NCBI RefSeq assembly: GCF_000346295.1
Contig: NZ_ANOG01000515.1
Coordinates: 1-37,474 of the forward strand
DNA: 37,474 bases
DNA from: Rhodopirellula maiorica SM1
GTDB lineage: Bacteria; Planctomycetota; Planctomycetia; Pirellulales; Pirellulaceae
Direction of reading: 5' to 3'
The position numbers and the translations under genes were made by a program. This document shows positions 18,301-27,100 of this stretch, in pieces. Under the pieces are notes generated by a model that was given only the letters and a program-made list of their open reading frames with translations, searched no databases and was not told the DNA's origin. Position 1 is the first letter of the stretch, and each line of letters begins with the position of its first letter.

Positions 18301-18527
18301 GACGTTTTCGAAGGTTGCGTCAAAACCGCAGAGAGGTTATCGCCGGCGGCAGCAGGACGCGCCCGATTGGCATAAAACGACCGGCGACAGGTCGGACACC
18401 CTACTTTTTTCCCTAACAACGAGGCGTCAATCAGCGAGAACGTTTCGCAGGACGGGCATTCGGTTTGAAGCTCGATCGCCAATGCATCGCCTCGACTACG
18501 GTGAAAAGTGCCGTCTTTCGCTCGCAT
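15363..18527 (-). CDS. Membrane Ser/Thr kinase with N-terminal zinc ribbon, coiled coil and large C-terminal sensor region
   Basis: 1054 residues from the ATG at 18525-18527; no strong ribosome site is visible. A zinc-ribbon motif opens the protein (Cys24, Cys27, Cys44, Cys47 as CPSC and CPTC), followed by a low-complexity Ser/Pro linker. The kinase domain (about 108-375) is complete: GEGAFGTV 116-123, Lys138, HRD 228-230, DFG 248-250, and GTPAYMPPEQ in the activation segment. A single transmembrane helix lies near 396-418, followed by a Gln/Glu/Ala-rich coiled coil (about 425-560), then about 480 residues without a fold I can name but with beta-rich stretches. It is first in a two-kinase operon and divergent from the FHA operon starting at 18738. 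The natural reading is that it phosphorylates threonines read by those FHA proteins; this is inference from position. Confidence 0.92.
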   Translation of the reverse strand: MRAKDGTFHRSRGDALAIELQTECPSCETFSLIDASLLGKKVGCPTCRRSFYANRARPAAAGDNLSAVLTQPSKTSPASSSTENRPEGARRPSFSSEPRTDSSTRLGRYQLRRVIGEGAFGTVWLCSDTHTSRSVAVKLMHFEARDQKRAARFLTEARAAAALRHPNIVAVLNAGRVEGQHFIATEYVQGPTLEEFAVTKSPTQCEAADCIRKLALALDYAHRHDIVHRDVKPLNIIIDTKSEPQLLDFGLAKRLDFDSALTVDGSVLGTPAYMPPEQARGDLAAIGPATDQYSLAACLYFLLTGQSPFVGNAAAVLQMAIHSAPTPILQLNPQADVNLVAICQRAMAYEPAKRYSTCGDFAHDLQLFLAGLPVRARPISVRERITRWCHRHPAEAKFSAAVAMVLITGVLISSIGWLSARRAMNEATRREKDAAILVQQRQQVQLDLQQRLSEIEAATRQAQAAKTMAEKQRAAFDIESVKLKQAIEQTQRNTALVIETTESLKAEEAKIAELHQEIAGTASTVSETKQTLVEMRLQSEADKLLKERLRRVRQSIESENFDEAKQSLQDIPESLHGWETHVLTALVESQQRAIQVRSIDLSRFGSGFETPEWQWAETDSPDKFLLFRSGSKTATKLLIIDLATATASDIGVIGSVHNVCFSEQHNSISFGAGVQTPHWSTVVNKEPFETLLYSVAAPTQSIWQLHQTIVHPRHGAVYAIAAASQAKWYSRSSKPQLYRSAARLQRLRRSEEKHRLVEQLIERHAAEWFEPYRLIRMNGDPTGVIWDRQKDTYVNAALKRYLNERAQKWFSAEVELIRAPAMGDVYSESGTHHVAIMANYQIGLRPPPRPGLPIKRPTREIMTVMVPISSMDANKILPTQVYVTSNQWWAVNGGAIDRRTVRATASPTTPENLRTTWMIPAEISEPWDEDVLQSSTRNRVGNSVLVRDSATISSLRGPLLWRSEVAVDPAPPQFRWITCYADAGQLMFGEIGQDNFHAVASLQHVQNPQSMQLTAEARYLFRKNPTSIEFIDLHDVVPGTMSDLVDKPNAEVAP

Positions 18528-18737
18528 ACAAAGTCACGGCGAACGTGAATTTGACGGAACGGGGTGAATTCGATTGATCTTCTTTCCCAAGATCTAATAA
18601 AGGAAATGATTCAATGCCCCATTTGCCCCACGCCGCTGCCGCGGAGGGGTAAACTAGTATCATCGTAGTCTAACGGAGGCACCACGCGTGTGCACGATTT
18701 GAGCCTGCTGTTCCCCTTTTCTATGTGACGATCCGCC
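18528..18737. promoter_or_regulatory. Divergent promoter region between kinase pair and FHA operon
   Basis: This 210-base region must drive both the leftward kinase operon and the rightward FHA operon. A perfect six-base dyad GATCTT/AAGATC with a seven-base centre lies at 18576-18594 and could be an operator. TAGTAT at 18655-18660 resembles a -10 element for the rightward genes, without a clear -35. These are weak by-eye calls. Confidence 0.3.
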
Positions 18738-19538
18738 ATGCCTGTGTGTCCAAAGTGCAAACGCTGGATCGAGCTGGGGCAAAGGTGTGTTCAGTGCGGA
18801 ACGGTCGATGCACAGATGACGGCGATTGATCTTCGAATCACAGACGGCCCAAGTTCAACGAACCACTCCACCGCTGAACTGCTTTCGCCCGAGCGCCGAG
18901 TTCCGACTCCGATGCTAATCGCGCTGGATGATGATAGTGAAACCGAAGGCGAAGTGTTGAGGTTACGAAAAACGGAAACCACGCTGGGCCGACGGCATGC
19001 AGATTGGTGTTTTGCCAACGACGCTGACATTTCGTCGCTGCATGCGAAAATCCTGCGAACGGGTGATGATCACGGTGGCTGCGTTTGGCAATTGGTCGAC
19101 CAACAGAGCACCAATGGCACCTATGTCCGCAAAACGAGCATTCCGCTTACTGCCGAGGATTCGTTCATGATCGGCGGTTTGGGATTCCGCTGGGAACGCT
19201 CGCAGGGAACATCGCCGCAATTTCAGATGACCGAAATTGGCGGCTCCTCGCACGCCATCCCCATCAATTCCGGAAATCGCTTGCGGATTGGCCGTGACGA
19301 AACCTCGGCAGAGATCCATTTGGACCATCGCACGATCGATCCGATCCATGCGGCACTTCGTGAAACCAGTCGTGGCTGGCTTCTCGAGGATCAACACAGT
19401 CGTAACGGAATCTGGCATCGAGTCACCTCGTTCACGCTGTGTTCGGGATCCACCTTCATCCTCGGAGAACAACGTTTTGTTTTCCGATTGCCCAATGACG
19501 CTGCTGGCAGTTTTCGTCAACGAGGGATGATGCCATGA
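18738..19538 (+). CDS. Zinc-ribbon protein with two FHA domains
   Basis: 266 residues. A zinc ribbon sits at the extreme N-terminus (Cys4, Cys7, Cys17, Cys20). The first FHA domain (about 70-150) keeps the canonical phosphothreonine-binding pattern: Gly84-Arg85, Ser99 and His102 (ISSLHA), and STNGT at 124-128. The second FHA domain (about 175-252) has Gly185-Arg186, His204 and SRNG (221-224), but the usual Ser-Arg pair before the His is Asp-Pro (IDPIHA), so phosphate binding there may be weakened. No membrane segment or signal peptide, so it is cytoplasmic. It is first in a four-gene plus-strand unit and overlaps the next gene by ATGA. FHA domains bind phosphothreonine peptides, and the divergent kinases are the obvious source; the partner is not shown by sequence. 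Confidence 0.9.
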   Translation: MPVCPKCKRWIELGQRCVQCGTVDAQMTAIDLRITDGPSSTNHSTAELLSPERRVPTPMLIALDDDSETEGEVLRLRKTETTLGRRHADWCFANDADISSLHAKILRTGDDHGGCVWQLVDQQSTNGTYVRKTSIPLTAEDSFMIGGLGFRWERSQGTSPQFQMTEIGGSSHAIPINSGNRLRIGRDETSAEIHLDHRTIDPIHAALRETSRGWLLEDQHSRNGIWHRVTSFTLCSGSTFILGEQRFVFRLPNDAAGSFRQRGMMP

Positions 19539-21208
19539 CTCGTCATCAAGATTCGACATGGACGATCGGCAGCGATCGCAATTGCAGCGTGGTGGTGATG
19601 GATGCGGACGTCAAACCACTGCACTGCGAACTTCGCTATAAAGATGGCGTTTTCACGGTGCTACCACGTCAAGGTCGTGTGGGGATCGCCAATCCGCGAT
19701 CTGAAATTCATTTCACGAATCAGCCACGACGAATCGTTGCCACCGATCGCGTGTATTTGACGAAGGAACTTCCCTTGCCGTGGCCCAGTGAACAAGACGC
19801 TGCAGCCGTGTTGACCGTCGGACGGGCGTCCGATTGCGATCTAAGACTCGATTACCCCGAAGTTTCCGGACGACATGCAACCTTGATCATTGGCAAATGC
19901 GGGACTCGAGTGCTGCGGGACGCTCACAGCCGCAATGGATTGTATGTGGATGCAGACTTTTCAAAACGCGTGGACGCTTGCTCGTTGAATTCGAACCAAA
20001 CGGTTTACTTTGGATCACGCTCGATCCATACGGAAAAATTCGATGAGGCAAAAACGGCGAGTCTCATCGAGAAAGCGAAGACTCAAAAATTATCGATGTG
20101 GCATCCCATTACCGATCCGAGTCGTCAATCCACTTGGATGCTGGCATCCGCCGGGATCATGCTAATGTTATCGGTGCTGTGGACGATCTATCTGTTATCG
20201 AGCTCATCTCCCGACACCACTCCTCTGAGCGACTCACACCGCCTTGAATCGCCGCAGGCGGTTCCGGTGCCAGACGCTAATACATCAACGGAATTCACCG
20301 CGTTGACGACGGTTGCGGAACCGGAGCCGCCACCCGCCCCAGCCGAACCCATCGTCGTGCCCCCGGCGAAGGTTCAGCCGAGCAAGCCGCCCAAGGACGC
20401 CGCGTCGGCCGCGCCCTCGGATGTCGCCGCCTGCACCTACTGGGTATTGATTTTCAACAACGAAACGAATACCTATTTTCGGCTCGGCACTGCAATCGCA
20501 ACCGGGGATCAGCTTTTGTCTACCACCGGCTCGATCGTGCACGCCCTGACGATGATGCAACAAAAGGGATACTCGCATCCAAAAGTGGTACACCTCGATA
20601 CAAAGCAAGAATACACAATTTCAAAATCTGGCGTACTTCCCGAATTTGACAAACGAGTTCAGGCCTCGGATTTGCTCCGCCAGCAATACATAACGCAAAG
20701 TGAAGCGGCGAAAACGAAGAAAGCGACGGCGGAATTGGATGATGCCTCACTCCAGCGCGCCGCTCGGCTTGTGAATTTAGCGATGACCGCCGCCACTTCA
20801 GCCGATGTGGGCTGGTTGCAAATTACCAAGCCCATTCCCCATGTGTCGCTCGATCACCGTCAAACCGTACGACCGGGTTTAGCCGTGGATCTGTTGGACA
20901 CGGGGTTTGATCACGAAGATCCGTTTTATGACGCAAGCGAAAAAGTGAACTTGGAATGGATTGCGTTTCGAGTTCTCGGGCAAGACCCCGAGTACGACGG
21001 AATTGCCGGCGCGATGCGAATCCAAGCAACGGCCAACGAAGTCCATGGTTTGAACCTTCTTGGTGCTCCGCTTGTTCGTGATACATCATTATTGGGGCTG
21101 GTGGTTTTTCAGTCTCCGCCCGACGAGAACTCAGCGGTTATACTCGAAGTGGTCACGACCCAAACGATCGCTGCGGCGATCGCGGCAAAATCCGCGTCTA
21201 CTCCCTAG
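19535..21208 (+). CDS. Membrane protein with two FHA domains and a degenerate trypsin-like domain
   Basis: 557 residues, starting in an ATGA overlap with the preceding gene. The first FHA-like domain (about 1-75) is degenerate: the GR motif is Gly-Ser and the Ser before His30 is Lys. The second (about 92-165) is canonical, with Gly96-Arg97, SGRHA at 111-115 and SRNG at 132-135. One transmembrane helix lies at about 201-222, then a Pro/Ala-rich linker. The extracytoplasmic domain (about 300-525) has the outline of a two-barrel trypsin/HtrA-like protease: LGTAIATGDQLLSTTGSIV in place of the His motif, a VGWLQI strand, and NLLGAPLVRDTSLLGLVV in place of the GNSGGPL segment. Neither the catalytic His nor the Ser is present, so it is most likely a pseudoprotease used for binding. 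The protein would link outside sensing to phosphothreonine reading inside. Confidence 0.85.
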   Translation: MTRHQDSTWTIGSDRNCSVVVMDADVKPLHCELRYKDGVFTVLPRQGRVGIANPRSEIHFTNQPRRIVATDRVYLTKELPLPWPSEQDAAAVLTVGRASDCDLRLDYPEVSGRHATLIIGKCGTRVLRDAHSRNGLYVDADFSKRVDACSLNSNQTVYFGSRSIHTEKFDEAKTASLIEKAKTQKLSMWHPITDPSRQSTWMLASAGIMLMLSVLWTIYLLSSSSPDTTPLSDSHRLESPQAVPVPDANTSTEFTALTTVAEPEPPPAPAEPIVVPPAKVQPSKPPKDAASAAPSDVAACTYWVLIFNNETNTYFRLGTAIATGDQLLSTTGSIVHALTMMQQKGYSHPKVVHLDTKQEYTISKSGVLPEFDKRVQASDLLRQQYITQSEAAKTKKATAELDDASLQRAARLVNLAMTAATSADVGWLQITKPIPHVSLDHRQTVRPGLAVDLLDTGFDHEDPFYDASEKVNLEWIAFRVLGQDPEYDGIAGAMRIQATANEVHGLNLLGAPLVRDTSLLGLVVFQSPPDENSAVILEVVTTQTIAAAIAAKSASTP

Positions 21209-21220
21209 GGAATTCTGCAC

Positions 21221-22450
21221 ATGCGATTCATGCTTCTGTTTTGTTTGACTGGCTTTGCTTGGCTGCTAGCGACGCCCACGGCAACGGCCCAAATCGTGAT
21301 CCGAAACAGCTCCAGCGACACGATCAGCAATCGAATTAATGCGCAAGCGAACTTGATGAAAGCCGAGGGGGAACGGAACCGAAGCCTGGCCGAGGCACGA
21401 TTGTTGTTCGCGGAATCGGAGATCAAATTAGTGGAGGCGGCTTCGAAGAAAGTCGATTTGAAGCTGAAAGTGATGCAGAACTACTGGAACATGCAGGAGG
21501 AGTATGACGTTCGAAAATGGAACAAGCTCGCGGCGGACATTGAAAACCGGCGAAAGCCCATGGTGGAGCAGCGAAGTCGCGTGGCATCGCTATTCGACCG
21601 AGCATTTAGCGATCCTGCGAATTCAAGGTATGCCGTACGAAACGGCAATTTGTTTAACTTCTTGCTCGACCAGATCAACGCTCAGCAAAATGGTTTTCTG
21701 TCGGGCGGGGATTTGTCACCTGGAATATCGGCGAATCTACCGCTGCTGGACGATCAGACGCTTGACGCGATCCAAGTGCAAACGCCTTCGTCGGGCGGAT
21801 CGATCGCAGTCTCGCTGACCAGCCCGCTACCCCAACTGTTCACCACGTGGCCGTTCCTGTTCCGCGATCCAGATTTCACCGCCGAACGTGATGCCATGAC
21901 GGAACTGGCGGAACAAATGCTGAGCCGCAAATTGACACCTGAGCTACAGTTTGCGGCCTCAGAGAAATTTACCTCGGCGTTTGAGGCCATTTCGTCAAAA
22001 TTTTACCATCGCTATCCTCCCAATAAACGCAAAGGTCTGTCGCTTGCCCAGTGGCGGCGGATCAACGACGCCGAAGCCTTTTTGCGTCGTGTCAACCAAA
22101 CCGTCATGCAAGCGGCAGATGCCGATGTGAACGCAATCCAGCGGACGGCCTATACCGATGCTTACCCACCGGAACACCGCAATATCGCCACGCTCAGCAA
22201 ATTCATGCTGCAAAATGGAATCGAATTTGGCAAAGCCAAACCGGGAACCGAATTTGTCTACGAGCAAATGATCCCCCAATTTCGCGAATTACTAGCACGA
22301 CTGGAAATCAATCCGAATGAAGAATGGATCGCCGATGCAGTGGTCAACATGGACTTGGCTAAAGAGGTTCGAGATGAACCTGCGCCTGTGCCCCCACAAG
22401 CCACGAACGATGACGACGACGCATTCAAAGGCAATGGGCAAGATGAATAA
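21221..22450 (+). CDS. Secreted coiled-coil protein of unknown function
   Basis: 409 residues from an ATG 12 bases after the previous stop; AGGGA at 21207-21211 is a plausible ribosome site. A signal peptide is clear (MRFMLLFCLTGFAWLLATP, cleavage near TATA-QIV). Residues about 35-115 are highly charged and heptad-like (MKAEGERNRSLAEARLLFAE), predicting a coiled coil. The remainder is mostly helical with no cysteines or motifs I recognise, and the tail is acidic (NDDDDAF). It lies within the FHA operon between the membrane FHA pseudoprotease and the FHA-pseudokinase. An extracytoplasmic partner of the membrane FHA protein is a reasonable inference. I do not recognise the family. Confidence 0.8.
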   Translation: MRFMLLFCLTGFAWLLATPTATAQIVIRNSSSDTISNRINAQANLMKAEGERNRSLAEARLLFAESEIKLVEAASKKVDLKLKVMQNYWNMQEEYDVRKWNKLAADIENRRKPMVEQRSRVASLFDRAFSDPANSRYAVRNGNLFNFLLDQINAQQNGFLSGGDLSPGISANLPLLDDQTLDAIQVQTPSSGGSIAVSLTSPLPQLFTTWPFLFRDPDFTAERDAMTELAEQMLSRKLTPELQFAASEKFTSAFEAISSKFYHRYPPNKRKGLSLAQWRRINDAEAFLRRVNQTVMQAADADVNAIQRTAYTDAYPPEHRNIATLSKFMLQNGIEFGKAKPGTEFVYEQMIPQFRELLARLEINPNEEWIADAVVNMDLAKEVRDEPAPVPPQATNDDDDAFKGNGQDE

Positions 22451-22480
22451 TCGCTTGCAACTCGGAAACGCAGTGAACGA

Positions 22481-23863
22481 ATGAGCGACGAAACCATCTT
22501 GATCCACCCCGGTGATTCCTCCGGCTCGCCTCGGGATGTCCAAATCCGGCTACGGGTGACGCAGGGACCTCACACCGGAGCCACATGGACCTTCGCTCAA
22601 GACGCCACGGTTACGATAGGACGGCAAGCTCCCTCGCAAATTAAATTGCCGCTCGAAAAGGCCTTTTCACGCGAACACTTGTTGTTGAAGATTACGCCTC
22701 CGCAAGTGCAACTTACCGACAACGATTCCAGCAACGGGACGTGGGTCAACGGAGTTCGTTTAGTAGCCGCATCGCTGGTCGACGGTGATTGTTTTGGTGT
22801 CGGCGAAACCGAAATCCGATGCGAAGTGCTGCAGTCAGCGCAGGTTCCGTCGCAAAGTGAACCAGGAGACTCAGAGGAGGAATCGGCTGAGCGGACACGT
22901 GATCACTCGGCACCGACGCCATCCGCCGTCAACGTCGTCACACCGCCACGACAATCGGCACAGACGTCGATCTTGCAAACCCGGATCGCGTCAAACGAAC
23001 CTCAACCGTCGCCGTGGAACGCCCCCGTTTCGCCACCGCAAGCGGAATCGAACATGCCTGCGTTGGGCGGGTATCTACTGCAACGTCCGCTCACGCGTGA
23101 CCAGACGTCGACACTTTACAAGGCGAAAGATTGCCGTACGCAAACATCCTATTTGGTCAAAGTCTTTCAAAGCGATGTCACAAAGAGTGAGGAAGCCAAG
23201 AAGGCATTTTTTCAACAGGCTGCAGTGCTGACGAGTCTCGATCACCCTCGCATTTTGAAAACACTTGAATTTGGCATCGAGCAAAATCGCCCCTTCTTGG
23301 TCATGGAATCGATCGATCCGCTGGACCTACTTGCCACAATCGATGGTCAGTCGTCCGAGCGACGAATCCTGACTGCAACGTGGGTCGTGTCGCGTCTCTT
23401 GCAAGCGGTTCACTGCGCCCATCAGCATCAAATTGTGCATCGCCGCATCCATCCGTCAAACATTTTTGGCTATCGCGAAGGACGCCATCTGCAAATCAAG
23501 CTCGGCAATTTCGAACCCACAATTCAGGACCGGATCAATGACCCTAGTTCGATGACCCATGATCGATCGGCGACCACATCGCAGTACTACGTTTCCCCCG
23601 AGGAACTTGAGGACGCGTCCGTCACGACGCCAGCGGTTGACCTATTCGCGTGCGGTTGTTGCCTGCTTCGATTTGCTACTGGAAAAGAACCTGATCTAGC
23701 GTTCCAAGCCGACAAAACGCTCGCAGCATTAGACGTTGCCACATATCTACCGCCAACGCTCCGTGACGTGATCCGCCAATCGATCGACGTCGACCCGGCT
23801 CGCCGATTCACGTCTGCCGAGTCGTTCGCCGAAGCCATCTTTCCCTTTCACCAGCGAGTGTAA
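22481..23863 (+). CDS. FHA domain fused to a pseudokinase
   Basis: 460 residues. The N-terminal FHA domain (about 20-120) is canonical: Gly47-Arg48, Ser63-Arg64 and His66, and SSNGT at 83-87. A Ser/Pro/Gln-rich linker leads to a Hanks-kinase fold (about 197-455). This fold keeps the VAIK-equivalent Lys227 but has lost the rest of catalysis: the glycine loop reads LTRDQTST, the HRD-x-K loop is H320-R-R-I-H324 (Asp replaced by Arg, Lys by His), and DFG is replaced by Asn343-Phe-Glu345. The lower-lobe architecture is intact (VSPEELEDA, PAVDLFACGCCLLRFATGKEP). It is therefore almost certainly inactive as a kinase and would act as an allosteric or scaffold subunit. No membrane segment. It ends the plus-strand FHA operon, whose genes probably serve one phospho-signalling complex with the divergent kinases. 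Confidence 0.9.
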   Translation: MSDETILIHPGDSSGSPRDVQIRLRVTQGPHTGATWTFAQDATVTIGRQAPSQIKLPLEKAFSREHLLLKITPPQVQLTDNDSSNGTWVNGVRLVAASLVDGDCFGVGETEIRCEVLQSAQVPSQSEPGDSEEESAERTRDHSAPTPSAVNVVTPPRQSAQTSILQTRIASNEPQPSPWNAPVSPPQAESNMPALGGYLLQRPLTRDQTSTLYKAKDCRTQTSYLVKVFQSDVTKSEEAKKAFFQQAAVLTSLDHPRILKTLEFGIEQNRPFLVMESIDPLDLLATIDGQSSERRILTATWVVSRLLQAVHCAHQHQIVHRRIHPSNIFGYREGRHLQIKLGNFEPTIQDRINDPSSMTHDRSATTSQYYVSPEELEDASVTTPAVDLFACGCCLLRFATGKEPDLAFQADKTLAALDVATYLPPTLRDVIRQSIDVDPARRFTSAESFAEAIFPFHQRV

Positions 23864-24082
23864 CGCGTCCCGCACGTTATTTCACCCTCGCATCGGTGTA
23901 GCAATCGTTGCCTGGCCTTTGTTTGAACGGTTGCGTTCTCCACAGCCGAACAATTCCGCTAGCCTCGTCCTCATCGCCTATCCATCTCCAAGACCAGTGC
24001 CAATGGTGTAGGGGCCGAATTTGGAATATGGCGATTTAGCGACATTAGCCTGGCGTACTGCCACTGGATGTGCACGCACGAA

Positions 24083-24108
24083 CAGACCGGCATATTCGCG
24101 CCGGTCTG
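24083..24108. terminator. Nine-base-pair GC-rich hairpin between convergent genes
   Basis: CAGACCGGC at 24083-24091 pairs perfectly with GCCGGTCTG at 24100-24108 around an eight-base loop. It lies between the convergent FHA-pseudokinase gene (ends 23863) and the surface-protein gene (ends 24145), the usual place for a shared terminator. Neither strand has a T-run after the stem, so it is not a classical intrinsic terminator. The rest of the 281-base interval shows nothing else. Confidence 0.45.
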
Positions 24109-24144
24109 GCATGGAACATCGTTAGCGACTCAGTCCCCCGTTCC

Positions 24145-27100
24145 TCAATCCCCGATCCCACGTTCGATCAGGGTGATGGTTGGAGCGAGCAGGTTCACGC
24201 CTACATTGTCTCCGACAAGCTGATCGGCTTCCAATAGGATATCGTTGCCGGCGGTGATACTACCGCCACCGACGACGAACAACCGGTCGTTGATCCCGTT
24301 CCCTAGCGTGCCAACGATCCACGAAAAATCGTTCAGCACCGTAACCGAGGTGGTGAGGAAATTGATCTGCTCCGAAGCGACTGACATGTTGTTCACTGGT
24401 GAAAGACTGCCCACCGCCCCCGTCAACACCGTGACACCCGAACCGGAATCGATGTTCAAATCGGCGCCCCCGATCGACGCATCATCGATCGTCCCGTCGA
24501 CCCGTACGAAGTTCGTCGCCACACCGGAGGTGTTTAGCAAATCGGTGTTTCCAAAGATGGAGACAGCTCCGATCAGGTGCAGGTTGCCAGCAGTGGCGTT
24601 GAGAATTCCTTCGATCAAGATATCGTTACCGCGAAGCAAAATATCGTCGGCCATCACGTTTTCGAGCGCAATTGTGGTCGCCGTGTTTGCACCGCTGCTG
24701 TCGACCTTGAATTGACCGACCCCAATCACGTCGCCGAGGACATCGACCAAGTTGATTGCCCCACCTCGACCGCGAATAACCAAATTATTGCCGTTTCCGA
24801 TTACATCGCCGCCGACGGCAAAATCTTGGCCTGCCGGTATCCGCAGCGTTGTGTTTCCGAGCAAATCCAGATTACCGTCCACGTTGACACTTCCAGTGGA
24901 ACTGAAAATACCGCCGTTGATCGCGACGTCACCTGTCGCGGTGACATTGCCCGTCACATCGATGGCCGTCGGCGCCGGGAAGGTCGCCAAAGCCACGTCG
25001 ACAACCAAATCGTTGACTCGGTGACCGATGCTGCCTGTGAACATCACCGTCGAAGCCGGCGCGTTGACATTCACGTTAATCGTGCCTGCCGCCAGCGAAG
25101 CCACAGGTTGATTGAGCGCCCCGTTGACCGTAATCGTGCCGATCGCTCCAAAGTCCTCGATGTTCACATCCGCTGTCCCCACAAACGTGCCTCCCATGTT
25201 CAGATCCAACTGATCAACCACGAACAGCACCGGATCGGCCCCCTGGTTGATCACTTCGTTGATGACGACCAGCGGTGCCTCGAACCGGGTATTGGCGATC
25301 GTGTTGAACGCTCCGGTGATCGGATTAGGGTTGTTGTCGGGGAACAAGAAGACGGCACCAGCCGTCGGTCCACCGAAGACCACGTTGGCAAATCCAGGCA
25401 CAACAAACGCCAGATCATCGCCCGTTAACGTCATGTCGGGAACCGACGGTGCAGTTGCTCCGTTGAAAATGTTCAGCGTTCCGCCGACCACCCGCGGACG
25501 GAAAATCATATCGCCCGATCCCGACAGCGGGCCATGCAGGTTGGTCGCGCCCCCTTCGATGATGATGTCGTTGGCGACCACAATGTCCGAAACCGAGACG
25601 ATCCCACCAGTCACCTGAACGTTCAGAAATTGCATGCCGCCGACGCCAATGCCCACATCGGGAGGCAGCGGCAGATTCTGGGCTGCACCGGCGCCGGCAT
25701 CGATGATCAGCGTACGGGCACCGTTTGCCGGATCGTGTACCGAACCAAAGATATTGATGTTATCGCCAATGGCACCACCGGATGCGATGACGATGTCAGC
25801 AAACACCTCGACTCGGCCGATCAGCGTCACGTCGCCCGCCGAAATCAGATCGCCAAAGAGCAGAATGGTGCTGTTGTCGGCCTCGATGATGATGTCACTG
25901 GCGTCCACCGAATTGACGCTGATGTCGGTAAAACGTAGTCCGCCGCCGCGACGCGCATCGAACAGTTCAACGTCTGTGACTACGCCAGCGATGCTCAGCG
26001 AGGTGGCGTTCCGAAATAGCAGGTCATCGAGATTACCCGTGATGGTGCCACTGAAGTCGATTGTGCCGGTGGCCCTGACTAATGTCGACGTCGGCCCGTC
26101 AAAGATGGTCGCCGGGGTACTGATGTCGACGTCGCCAGCCGAAGCCTGGAAACCTTGGGCGTTGAGCGAGGTCGTAGCGTTGATTTCGATGTCTTCCGCT
26201 CCGATCACGCCGTTAAGGTCGACGGTGTCTGCACTGGTGATATTGAAATTCCCCAGCCCAGCCGCGCCGCCGGACGACGCGGTACCCAGTCCCGCCGCAA
26301 TCGTCAGATCGGTGCCAACGCCCGACGAAATGATGCCGCCAAACGAAACAGAATCGGTAGGTGCTCCGCTGCTGCTGACCTGGACAGCACCAGGGTTGTT
26401 GAAAGTGACCGTGGGGCCATTGAGCTCGACGCTACCAGCTCCGCCGCTGCCCGCCAAAACATCACCGCCCAATAAAGTCTCGGTGGCAGCTGTCAAAACG
26501 ATGTTTCCGGTAGCCGAGGTGCTACCACTGATTTGGATCTGATCACCTGCGTTGAGATCAACTGACGTCAACGGAGTTGTGCCCCCGACATCGCCAGCGA
26601 TCTGAATTGATTCCGCATCGATTTCCAATGCAAATGTGCCATCAATGTCGGCGTCAAACTCCGCTGTTCCGTTCCCAGCATCGACAAACACGTCAGCGGT
26701 CAGATCGACATCATTGGCGAACACAACGTCAAGGTTGTTGGTGTAGATGTCGGCCCCGAGATTGATCTCCTCGCCTCGGATCAGCACGGTGTTGTTGACC
26801 GGGTTGAGAGCTGAACCGATGTCACCATTAATATCAACGGTGTCGTTTCCCTCACCCGCATCGTCACGGATGTCGAGCCCCTCACCTCCGGCCAGTCCAT
26901 CACGAAAGCTGTCGATTGTTGTGACATCGTCGCCCGCGTTGTGGTTTACCACGATTTGGGTAAACGGTCCAACGATCGCCGAAGGGTCAAATGTGACGAT
27001 GTTCGGATCGGGGTTAGTGTCAAGTCCCGCCAGTCCGCCGATTGCATTGATCGGCTCGGCCGGATCGGCGAACGTGTACTCTACCCCGTCAAAACTGATG

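Noticed and set aside
18681-18700. Very short leader peptide after GGAGG in front of the FHA operon
   Set aside because: A GTG after the GGAGG would encode only four codons before TGA; this is too short to support without expression data.
24577-26542. Long plus-strand frames opposite the surface-protein gene (up to about 300 codons)
   Set aside because: They are antisense to a repetitive Gly/Val/Asp-rich gene, are rich in Pro/Ser/Arg, show no motif or ribosome site, and overlap each other in different frames.
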